Shown here: positions 10,480 through 20,343 of the stretch, piece after piece
Layout: the number at the start of each line of letters is the position of its first letter
Position numbering within the stretch: the stretch's first letter is position 1
Program-made: the position numbers and the translations under genes
Source of the DNA: Cephalotus follicularis
Lineage: Eukaryota > Streptophyta > Magnoliopsida > Oxalidales > Cephalotaceae
Length of the DNA: 64,000 nt
Assembly (NCBI GenBank): GCA_001972305.1
Contig: BDDD01000048.1
Coordinates: 313,437-377,436, forward strand
Direction: 5' to 3'
Notes under the pieces: model-generated
What the model saw: only the letters and a program-made list of their open reading frames with translations
The model's database searches: none
What the model was told of the DNA's origin: nothing

Positions 10480-10874
10480 TGTATTCTTTTTATTGAGTTA
10501 ATTATTGTATTTTTATGCTTGGAACATATTACTTTGGTGGTGTTTGATTGACTTTCAGGTAAGAAACCAAAAGGAGCAAAATGCTGAAATACGAGTCAAA
10601 TTGGTGCAAATTGAGAGCAAGAATATCAAAGTGTGAAGAATTGGAAAATTTCTGCAGAAAAACAGAGCGTGGCATCAACGCCTAAATTTAAGCGTCGACG
10701 CCTACCTCTTAAGCGCTGACGGTTATAGGTTAAGCGTCGACGCTTTGTAACTGATGAAGAACAAATCTGCAGAATTATGATTTTTGTCAACACCAATCCA
10801 ATTGGCGTTAACGTGCTGGAAATTCACTATTTAGGTGTCAACGCCTTCAGCAAGACATCAACGCCATAAATGCA
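10480..10874 (+). repeat. Athila-type LTR C, 5' segment
   Basis: The LTR starts TGTATTC right after the purine tract. Text at 10496-10560 (TTTTTATGCTTGGAA, ACTTTGGTGGTGTTTGATTG, TTTCAGGTA) matches the start of solo LTR K (57058-57110), placing both in one family group. It carries GTCGAC-type cores at about 10674, 10694, 10715, 10736, 10786, 10807, 10837 and 10857. It continues at 27567 after element A; ATGCA (10870-10874) is repeated at 27567-27571. Confidence 0.78.
10672..10862. repeat. GCGTCGACGC comb in LTR C, left half
   Basis: Eight cores are spaced 20, 21, 21, 50, 21, 30 and 20 bp. Full copies read GCGTCGACGC; decayed ones read GCATCAACGC, GCGCTGACG, GCGTTAACG and GTGTCAACGC. The comb resumes after the element A insertion. 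Confidence 0.8.
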
Positions 10875-11248
10875 TGTCACGCCCCCGTTTTCCGAGAAGA
10901 CAACATTAAATCGGTAAGGCAATCAACACAACATAATTCAGCTTATGCGATAAAACGTATAAACAAAACCTTCAATAGCGGAAGCAATACATGAAGTAAG
11001 CTGAATTAAAATATGTATCACGCATCCCATACTATGTGATATCCAGTAAGTTTATATAAAACCCAACATCATAGTCGATCGCCCATAACGGAGCGTGATA
11101 AAACAGTACGAAACAAAATAAACCCAAGTTAAAAAAATCCAGTTTACATAGTCATTGTTCAGTAATCCAGTACATAAAATAAGAGAAACAACTTAGTCTT
11201 CTCTTTAAGTCTCCTTGCGTTCTCCATATGAAAACCCACTCCATCAAT

Positions 11249-12591
11249 CTGTTACAGTAGGGGGTTAGCCTTTGTCCTCACTCGGCTAAGTAGAAAAGTT
11301 TATGTATACAGTTTAAGGTCAAACGTAATGCGTATCATGAATGAATGCATAGTGATGCAGTATGACATGTAATTTCCACAGTAATTATGTCTCCGTATGT
11401 ACATATAAAAACATATGCATGTTCACAGTACAGGTATAACCTTATAAGGTTATATCAAACACAGGTAGTAAGTATGTCCCCAAAAGGAACCAGACAAGCA
11501 GGTCGTCATAACCGTCGCCACCTCCTGGCCCCAACGTCATGCACTCTTACCCCATCCCGTTTGCGAACGGTTTGGAGCAAGTCCTCCGTATGTTGCTTAG
11601 CACGGCGGCTAAACCAACAGCAGGTTACTAGCATAGCGGCTGAGTAATCAAGAGATTACAAACACAGTACAATACATGTCAAGCAACAAAATATGAATAC
11701 TTGATCAAAATATATTTGTTTAAAATATATTACCGATTATCAGGTTGTTATAAGTTGTAATGCTTAAAACAATGCATTTCTCCGTCTTTGGGAATACTCC
11801 CCCAGTCATTTGAAAATATAAGTTTACATTTGTCAAATATACATTTTCTTACCAAAATTGATTATAATAATCATGCAAGTTTTCCAACATGGTTAATACA
11901 TTCAGTAATCAACCAAAATCAATTTACAGTACAGTAGCAGTTCAAATGCAGGGCAAACATATGCTCAGAATGCACCTAGGGTTATGGGTATTTAACCTAG
12001 GCCTATCACCTTCTCTAAAGGTTTAATTTCTGTTATAACAGTCGGTTGTTTTTCCATAATAGTCGGCTGGATCCTTGAGTCAGTCGACTTGTTCATCACG
12101 AGTAATCAGTAGTCGACTGTCTTCCTTCGATAATCGACTGTTCTGGGCAAAAACGCATGCACAGTTGACTGTTCTTACTTGACAGTCGGCTGGATGATCG
12201 AGTAGTCGACTGTTTTACTTAAATAGTCGGTTGTTCTGGGCTGGACAGTACCAGTAATTCACCTCTAAATCCATTCAACAAGCGATTGAAACTTATCCAC
12301 ATGTATTCAGACCCCAGAATATTACCAGCAATCATATCCTGGGCTAAAACACAACTCAATTCATGCATTATTCTTCGTTTTCATTGTAACTCAAATGAAA
12401 TCCAAACATGGTATTGCATGAAAACCAACCCAAAACTCCATCCAAAATTCAGTGTGCATGTCAGGTTATTCAATAACAGTAACCACAACATTAATACAGA
12501 AATCCACAGCCAAACAACTACACCATTCATTTATAACACCATTACTCTTAACTCAAAATGCATGCATAGAATTCTCTACCGTTTCCCCTAC
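11249..12591 (-). other. putative intron in LTR A (left copy)
   Basis: On the element strand, AAAG|GTAGGGG gives a donor at 12591. GGCTAACCCCC-TACTGTAACAG|ATTGATG gives a branch-point-like CTAAC and an acceptor ending at 11249. The same pair recurs in LTRs B, D2 and F at comparable places (donor 0.7-1.2 kb in, acceptor 310-360 bp from the LTR 3' end). No transcript evidence is available. Confidence 0.4.
12040..12231. repeat. CAGTCGACTG comb 2 in LTR A (left copy)
   Basis: Cores start at 12041, 12062, 12083, 12112, 12133, 12164, 12185, 12205 and 12226. Gaps are 21, 21, 29, 21, 31, 21, 20 and 21 bp. Typical words are CAGTCGACTG, CAGTCGGCTG and CAGTTGACTG, joined by TGTT-rich linkers. Confidence 0.88.
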
Positions 12592-13068
12592 CTTTGATTT
12601 CAAGTTAGAAATCGGAAGTCCACCTCTTTGTGTCTCCTTTCCAATATCTTTGAGCCTCCCAGTAGCTCCAAGAACAGTCCAAAAGCTCCAATCCGTGCTC
12701 CAAGCATAACAATGGATAATCCTCTTAATTTCTCACTATCTTCTCTCCCAATTTCTCACTATCTTCTCTCTCAATTTCTCTGGTTCTTTCTTATCAGATT
12801 GCAGGGTGAGAGAGACGAAGGGAAGAGAGCATTTATGCAGTCCTCTCTCCCTCAACCCGATTGCATGGCACTAAGGGCCATTCTCTCCCATTTTCACATG
12901 CATGCACACACACTTGTCATTCTTTCTCTTCCCCTCTGTCCTTGCAGGTCCTGGTGTGGTGGAGCATGCTCAACACGTCTTATTGCAAGTGATGGCTTCT
13001 GAAGATGCTCTTCCCATGTTAGTTTGCATGTGATTTCCCCATTTGTCACAAAAAACAGAGCACGAACC

Positions 13069-13216
13069 AGTCGGCTGCCCTTCCCTGGCAGTTGGCTGTT
13101 CACCTGGAAGTCTGTTGCCAAGTGTCACGACAGTTGGCCAGTCGGCTGGTTCCTCACGCCAGTCGACTGCCCCACACTTCAGCCCAACAGTCGGCTGGTA
13201 TATCGCACCAGTCGTC
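13069..13216. repeat. CAGTCGACTG comb 1 in LTR A (left copy)
   Basis: Cores lie at 13070, 13091, 13133, 13141, 13162, 13190 and 13211. The intervals 13070-13091, 13141-13162 and 13190-13211 are exactly 21 bp. This comb lies 170-310 bp inside the element-strand start of the LTR. Confidence 0.85.
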
Positions 13217-13382
13217 TGTCCAAGCCAAAATTCCAACAATTATACTTAGAATCACACTTGTAAATGCTCTAAGTTAATTTAAATTCAAGATATCAACCAG
13301 GGATTTCACCTTTTATTAATTCAAGGTAAAAACTACATCGAGGGTTACAATAATACATGAAATCGAATTTGCGGGCGTTACA

Positions 13383-13397
13383 ATCCCCCCTCCTTCA
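13383..13397 (-). other. element A polypurine tract
   Basis: On the element strand this reads GAAGGAGGGGGGAT directly before the LTR start TGTAACGCC. Upstream is the chromovirus-typical phrase CGAGGACGAATTTCTT. It primes plus-strand DNA synthesis in this family. Confidence 0.85.
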
Positions 13398-13425
13398 AAG
13401 AAATTCGTCCTCGAATGTACATATA

Positions 13426-14511
13426 CTAAAACAAGTAAGGATAACTCTCCTGAATATCCTCTTCTCGTTCCCAAGTTGCCTCATCCGGACGATGAAACTT
13501 CCATTGAACCTTTACCATTAGAATGGTTCGGTTCCTCAATACTTGTGTCTTCCGATCCAGGATTCTCACGGGTGACTCCTCGCAAGAAAGGTCATCCCTC
13601 ACCGTAACCGAGTCACAATCCAAGACATGTGATGGGTCTCGGATATAACCTTGTAGCATTGATACGTGGATGACATCATGTACACTTGACAATGTAGGAG
13701 GCAAGGCAAGCTGGTAAGCTACCTCCCTAACCCTCTCCAGAATCTCAAAAGGACCAATATAGCAAGGCGCTAACTTGCCCTTCCTTCTGAATCTTCGTAC
13801 CCCTTTCCACGGAGATACCTTCAAAAACACGTGATCTCCAACATTGAAGGTCAAAGGCCTCCTCTTCACACTGTCGGCATAGCTCTTTTGCCGACTCTGT
13901 GCTGCTAGCAACTTCTCTTTGATGAACTTGACTTTCTCCGAAGTCTCCTCCACCAAATCCGACCCAAGCAATGGTCGTTCACCAACCTCGTCCCAACAGC
14001 TGGGTGACCTACAGCTCCTCCCATACAGTGCCTCGTATGGAGCCATACCAATACTCGCGTGATAGCTGTTGTTGTACAAAAACTTTATCAAAGGAATATG
14101 GTCTTCCCATGTCCCAGCAAAATCGATCACACAAGCCCGAAGCATATCCTCCAAGGTTTGGATGGTACGCTCTGACTGTCCATATGTTTGAGGGTGAAAA
14201 GCGGTACTGAGATTCAATCTCGTTCCGAATGCTATATGAAATCTCTTCCAGAAGTTGGAAGTGAAGATCGAATCCCTATCACAAACGATGCTCACCGGAA
14301 CACCGTGTAGTCTCACAATCTCCTTCACATATAATCGAGCCAACTTGCTCGCTGAATCAGTGACGTGTGTAGGCAAAAGGTGTGCTGATTTGGTGAGTCT
14401 ATCAACAATAACCCACATGGCATTATGACGATGCCTAGTCAATGGAAATCCAGAAACGCAGTCCATTGTGATGTGTTCCCATTTCCACTCTGCCACTGGT
14501 AATGACTGCAA
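13426..14511 (-). pseudogene. element A integrase core and chromodomain
   Basis: A 361-residue open stretch holds the integrase core with its three catalytic acidic residues: HITMDCVSG, VCDRDSIFT and GQSERTIQTLED. The C-terminal GPFEILERVREVAYQLALP block follows, then a chromodomain (SPVRILDRKTQVLRNRTI, VKVQWKFHRPDEATWE, ending SYPYLF). Chromodomains of this class are known to bias insertion into heterochromatin. It is in frame with the upstream stretch but cut off by a stop at 14527-14529. This part is intact; the whole pol is not. Confidence 0.9.
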
Positions 14512-14526
14512 CAGTCCTGCCGGTCT

Positions 14527-15624
14527 CTAGTGTTCAGCCTTGACCTTCTGGAAAGTCAAACACTTCGCGACATATTCTGCAATTTGGCGCTTCATGCCAG
14601 GCCACCAGTAAGTCTTCTTCATATCTTGATACATTTTGGTGCTACCAGGATGAATACTATACAAAGATTTATGAGCCCCGCGAAGCAACTCATTCTTCAA
14701 CCCTGGTTCATCTGGGAGACACACACTTCCCCGATATCTCAGAAGACCATCAGAATGTACTTGAAAAATGGATTTCGAGTCCAGGTCCTCCCGAATTAGT
14801 TGTAACTCCGGATCGTGTGGTTGTGCATCCCTGATGTGATCCAGTAACACTGGCTGGACCCGCATGTCGGCCACAAAAATCCCCGGTGACTGATTGAACG
14901 GAGACCACTCTTGGAAGTCTTCTAACATCTTCCACTGAGATATCATCGTGTTAGCAACCATAGCCTTACGGCTTAAAGCATCAGCGACTACATTCGCTTT
15001 CCCCGGGTGGTACTGGATACTGCAGTCATAATCATTAAAGAACTCTACCCACCTGCACTGTCTCATGTTTAGTGTATCCTGACAGAAAAGGTACCTCAAA
15101 CTCTTGTGGTCAGTGAAAATCTCAAACTGTGTCCCATATAGATAATGTCTCCATTTCTGAAGAGTAAAGATAATCACGGCCAATTCAAGATCATGCATCG
15201 GGTAGTTCTCCTCGTACGTCTTTAGCTTCCGCGAAGGGTAAGTGATCACTATGCCTCGTTGCATCAACACGCAACCCAATCCCTTACCCGAAGCATCACT
15301 GTAGACTGCGAAGCCCTCATTACCCTCAGGTAATGCCAAGATAGGAGTGGAAACCAACCGATCCTTTAGTTCACGGAAACTAGCTTCACAATCTTCGTCC
15401 CAGACAAACAAGGTCTTCTTCTGGGTCAGTCTAGTCAAGGGCTCGGCTATCCTTGAAAAGTTCTGGATAAACCTTCTGTAATACCCCGCCAAGCAAAGAA
15501 ATCTGCGTACGTCCATCACATTCTTTGGCTGTGGCCAATCTCGTACCACCTCTGTCTTTGACAGATCCACCGCCAAACCCTCTCCAGATACAATGTGACC
15601 AAGGAAGATCACACGGCAAGCCAA
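14527..15624 (-). pseudogene. element A RT thumb, RNase H and integrase zinc finger
   Basis: A 365-residue open stretch begins in the RT end (FLGHIVSGEGLAVD, FLCLAGYYRRFI). It continues through RNase H (FAVYSDASGKGLGCVL, FTDHKSLRYLF, ending [15 protein letters not shown]). It then enters the integrase HHCC finger (HKSLYSIHPGSTKMY, CLTFQKVKAEH), in which the first Cys of the CxxC pair is kept and the second is Phe. The end is a stop at 14527-14529. The frame differs from the RT part upstream, so a frameshift lies near 15610-15640. Confidence 0.88.
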
Positions 15625-15952
15625 AATTCACACTTACTGAATTTGGCGTACAACTGCTGCTCTCGGAGAATCTGCAAAACCAACCTCAGATGGAAAGCAT
15701 GCTCCTCCTCACTCCTTGAGTATACTAGTACGTCATCAATAAACGGGACGATGAAATGATCCAGGTACGGTCGAAACACATCATTCATCAATGACATGAA
15801 CGCAGCCGGCACATTAGTACCACCAAAAGGCATCACGAGGAACTCGTAGTGACCATACCTTGTCCGGAAAGCAGTCTTCTCAATATCTCCGTCCCTTACC
15901 CTCAACTGGTGATAGCCTGACCTCAAATCAAGTTTCGAGAATACCCTCGCTC
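15609..15952 (-). pseudogene. element A reverse transcriptase, part 2
   Basis: The RT palm continues on the far side of element [34 protein letters not shown], and the catalytic box FIDDVLVYS near 15725. It joins 22953-23106 across the insertion; CGCTC at 15948-15952 is the duplicated target. Open sequence reading past 15953 is LTR B and not RT. Confidence 0.87.
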
Positions 15953-17515
15953 TGTCACACCCCGCCTTACCATTTCCAATTAAGACACAAGCATATATGG
16001 TGATATCAGCATTTAAAATAATATTCCAGCATTCCATTTAACAATTCATAAAATAATTTGCGGAAGCATTCAACAACCTAGAATATTAAAACATAAGTCA
16101 TCCGCACGCAGCCCATACTACGTGCAGGTACAAGCCAAAATAATTATCCTTAAACAAAAGGAAAAGTACAACAGTAACGGGGTATGAACCGTTCATTACA
16201 ATACAGTACATCATCATAAAACAACAACCTTAAGATGACAAAAAGAAGCTCTCCAAGCTTCAGCAGCAATCTCCAAGTCTTCACTCAATCTGAAATTGTA
16301 GGGGTTAGCCGTTGTCCTCACTTGGCTAAGTAGAAAGATAATGCATGCTAAGGAATATATGGATGCAACATGTATGCCAGTTTATATTTGAAATATCATT
16401 TAAGTATGCCAATATATAAGCAATCATGCCATGTGGCCATAGGGGATACAATGCAAGAATACCGCTCAAGGGTACAATCAATTCATACTGTGGTTTGGGT
16501 GTCACAAATCGCTAACTTCTAGCATCAACTGCGCACCACCTATCTATCACCCTTTACTCCGAAGATGATAGATCAGGTAACATTTACTACCGACGTTAGC
16601 GGGCAGTTTAACAAGAAGATCTGCAATGCAGACAGTTTTGGGTGTGTACTCTAGCCAACTCCTGGCACATAGGACCACATCCGTTAGCCAGTGACATCTA
16701 CCATCACTCGACTAATCGGCAATAACAAGGACAATCAATTCAATCATTTCAGTTCAATAATAATATTACATATATAAATAATATGCAATATCAAGTGTTT
16801 TCTTTAGAAACATATATCAATCGAGTGATCGTACATCTCATAAGAGGAAAACGATATCAATACAGTAGTGGTTTCCAATTTGGAAACAAAACAGTAGGTA
16901 CCTCACATAGGAGGAAAAATCAGTAGTTCGTTTAGCAATAATCTTTCATTTGAAAATGATAGTTAATATCATAAATTGTGCATATAGCATATAGTTTGTT
17001 CAATCTGTGTGAATATGAAATCAATAGGGTTTGCAACAGTCACTAGTATATACAATGAATCAGTAGCATATACAGGAACAATAACAAAGACAGTAGCAAT
17101 TCAATTGGATCCAAACAGGACCTATATCAGCATTTTACCCAGGACAGTCGGTTGTTCTCAAGAACAGTCAGCTGTTTTGGTTGAGCAGTCGACTGTTTTC
17201 TCTTAACAGTCGACTGGATGCATTGAGTAGTCGACTGTCATGAAGAACAGTCGACTGCTTCTGCCCAGAAATGCAGGCAGTAGCAGGTTGTATATATTTC
17301 AATGCCCAATTTCTAACCAATTCAACACTTGCAATCATACGGAAAATAACATACATGATATGCATAAAATATCTTCCATAAACATGTCATTACCCCTACC
17401 TCAATTGCTATCCCAAGATCAATTGTAATTGATCTTTCTCTTTGAGTTTCCAAGCCTCTTTAACCAATCACTTCTTTAATTCCAGCAGAATATAATCTAT
17501 ACAGTGCATGCATGT
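15953..17515 (-). repeat. element B 3' LTR, truncated
   Basis: It matches 20344-21906 of the other LTR almost base for base, then stops at the phrase CATGCATGTAGG. What follows (17517-17541, GGGAAATGTCTCCCTCACTT) is a near copy of 17591-17616 in the adjoining integrase end. The missing kilobase plus this short duplication suggest template switching in reverse transcription, or a later repair event. It holds one comb (17147-17255) and the putative intron 16290-17399. Confidence 0.85.
17146..17255. repeat. CAGTCGACTG comb in LTR B (left copy)
   Basis: Six cores at 17147, 17167, 17188, 17209, 17230 and 17250 have gaps of 20, 21, 21, 21 and 20 bp, among the cleanest combs in the window. The matching comb in the other copy lies at about 21537-21645. 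Confidence 0.9.
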
Positions 17516-17576
17516 AGGGAAATGTCTCCCTCACTTCATCCTTAAAGAAAATTCGTCCTCGAATTTAGCCCTTACA

Positions 17577-18959
17577 TTACATTCCGAACAAGTGGGGAAA
17601 TGTCTCCCTCATTTCATCCTCACGCTCCAATGTAGCTTCCTCCGCTCCGTGAAAACGCCACAGTACCTTTACCTTAGGGATGGTCTTGTTCCTTAGTACC
17701 TTTTCCATGCGATCCATAATCCTTGTCGGTCTTTCCTCATATGTCAATCTAGGACTAATGAATCCAGGGTCGTAGCTCAAAATGTGAGATGGGTCGGGTA
17801 CGTATTTCCGTAACATGGAGACATGAAATACCTTATGCACATCCGACAAACTAGGTGGTAGTGCAATCTGGTATGCTACCTCCCCCACTCTCTCCAGTAT
17901 CTCATAAGGCCCAATATACCTTGGAGCCAACTTCCCTTTGAGGCCAAAATGGTGTATCCCTTTCGAAGGCGAGATCTTCAAGAAAACATGATCCCCCTTC
18001 TCGAACTCTAGCTTCCTTCTCTTGCTATCGGCGTAACTCTTTTGACGACTTTGTGCAGCTAGCAGTCTCTTCTTGATCATCTCCACTTTATCAGTCGTTT
18101 CTTGTACCAAGTCGGGTCCAAGCACTTGTCTCTCACCTACTTCGTCCCAGCAAATAGGTGATCTGCATTTTCTCCCATATAAGGCTTCATAGGGAGCCAT
18201 TCCAATGTTGGTGTGAAAACTGTTGTTGTAGGAGAACTCAATTAGTGCTAGATGATCCTCCCAACTCCCAGAAAAATCAATCATACCAGCCCGTAGCATA
18301 TCCTCCAGAGTCTGAATAGTACGCTCGGACTGTCCGTCAGTCTGTGGGTGGAATGCAGTGTTAAAGTTCAAGGTTGTTTCCATCGCTGTTTGGAACTTCT
18401 TCCAGAACCTTGAAGTAAATCTAGCATCTCGGTCACAAACAATATTTACCGGCACCCCATGCAATCTCACTATCTCCCAGATATACAATCGAGCAAGCTT
18501 CTCGATGGAATATGTCATGTTCATTGGAAGAAAGTGAGCAGACTTAGTAAGTCTGTCCACCAGTACCCACACTGCTTCATGCTGATTCCGTGACCTCGGT
18601 AATCCCGATACAAAGTCCATGGTCGCATGCTCCCATTTACATTCAACCACTGGTAGCGATTGTAGCTGTCCCACAGGTTTCTCATGTTCAGCCTTCACTT
18701 TGTGGCAGGTCAAACATCTTGCTACATATTCAGCAATTTCCCGTTTCATACCACTCCACCAGTAGTTCTTTTTCAGGTCGTGCCACATCTTCGAACTTCC
18801 TAGGTGAACACTGTATCTTGATTTGTGAGCTTGTTGCAGTAGCTCATTCTTGATGCCCTCGTCATTCGGAACACATATTCTCCCTCGGAACCACAATATG
18901 CCATCAGTATGAATGGAGAACTCAGAATCAGTGTCTAGGTTCTCACGGATACTCCACAA
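17577..18959 (-). pseudogene. element B integrase with chromodomain
   Basis: A 460-residue open stretch is essentially a whole gypsy integrase. It has an HHCC finger (HKSRYSVHLGSSKMW ... CLTCHKVKAEH), a catalytic core (TMDFVSGLP, VCDRDARFT, GQSERTIQTLED), the GPYEILERVGEVAYQIALP block, and a chromodomain (RIMDRMEKVLRNKTI, VKVLWRFHGAEEATLERE) ending FPHLFGM. It lacks its own start because it belongs to pol. The upstream gag/RNase H junction is in another frame, with a shift near 18940-18960. It is one of the best-preserved enzymes here and could in principle be supplied by read-through, but that is speculation. Confidence 0.9.
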
Positions 18960-20239
18960 TTCAGATCACTATACTGAGCAGTCAGAATACTTTCTAGAAG
19001 TTCCAGTTGTGCTCTCAGACTTGCCACAATAACTCCTCGGGAAACCATGAACGGATTCCATCTCTGAAATTCCTCCAATAACTTCCATTGTGAAACCATT
19101 CCTCCAGCAATCATTGCCTTGCGACTCAGCGCATCAGCCACTACATTCGCCTTTCCTTGATCCCTCATCATTGGGCAATTATTCAGCATGTGATCTTGTG
19201 AACCACACCTCAAGCACTTCCCCATCTTCTTCCAGCATTCAGTCTCATCATGGTTCTGACAACCACAAAAAGTACATCCACATGCATTCTGTTGACTGTT
19301 TCGGCTAGGAGTCCTTGATCGTGAATTACTACGTCGAGAACCTCCTTGCCCACGGTTACCAGACTTTGCTGATCTAGAAGGATTATTACACCCCTGCCCC
19401 TGTGACTGTGCGGCCCTCGGTTGATTTACACGAGTCCGTTCTACTCTCCTTTCAATGGCATCGGCTTCTAGAACCATCGCTCTTTCCGCAACCTATACCA
19501 AAGAAGTCAGTTGTAGTAGTAAAAGTTTTGATCTAATGTCAGGTTGAAGGCCTTTGAGAAACCTTCGGATCATCCGTTATTCACCCTCCACAAGATAAGG
19601 TGTATGTCTCGCCAGTTCCACAAATCTGGTCTGGTACTGAGCTACCGTCATGTCTCCTTGACGTAACTCCATTAGTTTTGTCTCCCATCGGTCACGCTCT
19701 ATCTGCGGCACATAAGCCTCAAGGAACTTGGACTGAAACCTGTCCCAAGTCCTGTCAAGTCCATGGGCTTCCCATTTCGCTTCAGTCCTTTCCCACCAGT
19801 AAGTAGCCTCGCCCCATAAGCGGTACACAGCAAAGTTAAGTTTCTGCTCATCGGTACACTCCAAAGCAGCAAATATTTTCTCCAGGTCTCGAATCCATTG
19901 CTCGGCCACAGTAGCATTCAGTTCACCATTGAAAGTCGGAGGATTCTGTCTCATGAACCGCTCCAGATCTCGGCCAAATCCACCTGCATGGAAAGCTTCA
20001 GGAGCCTGATGATAAGTCCGGTTAGCCTCGTACATTTGCCGAATCTGTTCCATGTTGGCCACGTTCGCTTGCATCTGCTGTTGAAAGAGATCAGCCATGC
20101 GGTCAAAGTGACTCCTCTCATCATACACTGGGGGAACATTCACTCCTTCATTCACTGCCGGGTCATTTCTAGGTACCGGCGGTGCGTTGACACCTTCGTC
20201 GGCTCTACGCCTTCCTCTTCTTCCTCTTCGGAGGTCCAT
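18935..20239 (-). pseudogene. element B gag fused to the RNase H tail
   Basis: Gag starts at the ATG at 20239 with a basic N-terminus (MDLRRGRRGRRR). The capsid-like retrotransposon gag domain follows (PPTFNGELNATVAEQWIRDL, AVYRLWGEATYWWE), and stops lie at about 19577 and 19490. Two CCHC-like knuckles (CTFCGCQNHDETEC and CLRCGSQDHMLNNC) lie at about 19270-19175. Right after them the text becomes [13 protein letters not shown], the end of RNase H. Protease, RT and most of RNase H are deleted, with the reading frame kept across the junction near 19160. PBS, gag and integrase survive while polymerase is lost. Confidence 0.88.
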
Positions 20240-20343
20240 TCAGGTTCCTATATGGAATGACATAATCATTAGGAAACAATGCACTTAATTTCCGAGAAAC
20301 TTATCCCAGCTAGCATATATGGAATATGCTCTGATACAATGCT

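Larger units (their letters stand above)
8338..10874 (+). mobile_element. Athila/Tat-type element C, left part
   Basis: The first 100 bp (8338-8438) match LTR text at about 10733-10838, so they are a scrap of the 5' LTR joined to internal DNA by a deletion. The internal part holds the integrase C-terminus (to about 9073). Next comes the Athila-typical phrase AGCGCTTAGTGGGAGG-CAACCCA near 9177-9200 and a long AT-rich 3' UTR with repeated AAGTATGGGG purine tracts (9417, 10180, 10464). The 3' LTR starts at about 10480 (TGTATTC). Element A is inserted after 10874. Confidence 0.75.
10875..13382 (-). repeat. element A 3' LTR
   Basis: Bounded by TGTCACGCC on the plus strand and GTTACA at 13377-13382; on the element strand it runs TGTAAC...GTGACA. 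It has two CAGTCGACTG combs (13069-13216 and 12040-12231). It also has a TATA-like GCATAAATGC at about 12829-12838, a donor-like AAAG|GTAGGGG at 12592/12591, and the TTAGCC...GGCTAA box at about 11264-11290 with an acceptor-like CAG ending at 11249. Compared with the other LTR it carries about 60 extra bases near 11053-11110 and lacks one 21-bp comb tooth. Confidence 0.9.

Noticed and set aside
12286-13002. Overlapping 85-124 residue open frames between the two combs of LTR A
   Set aside because: Repeated at 26470-27186 in the sister LTR, without domains, on the strand opposite to the element, and inside U3/R sequence.
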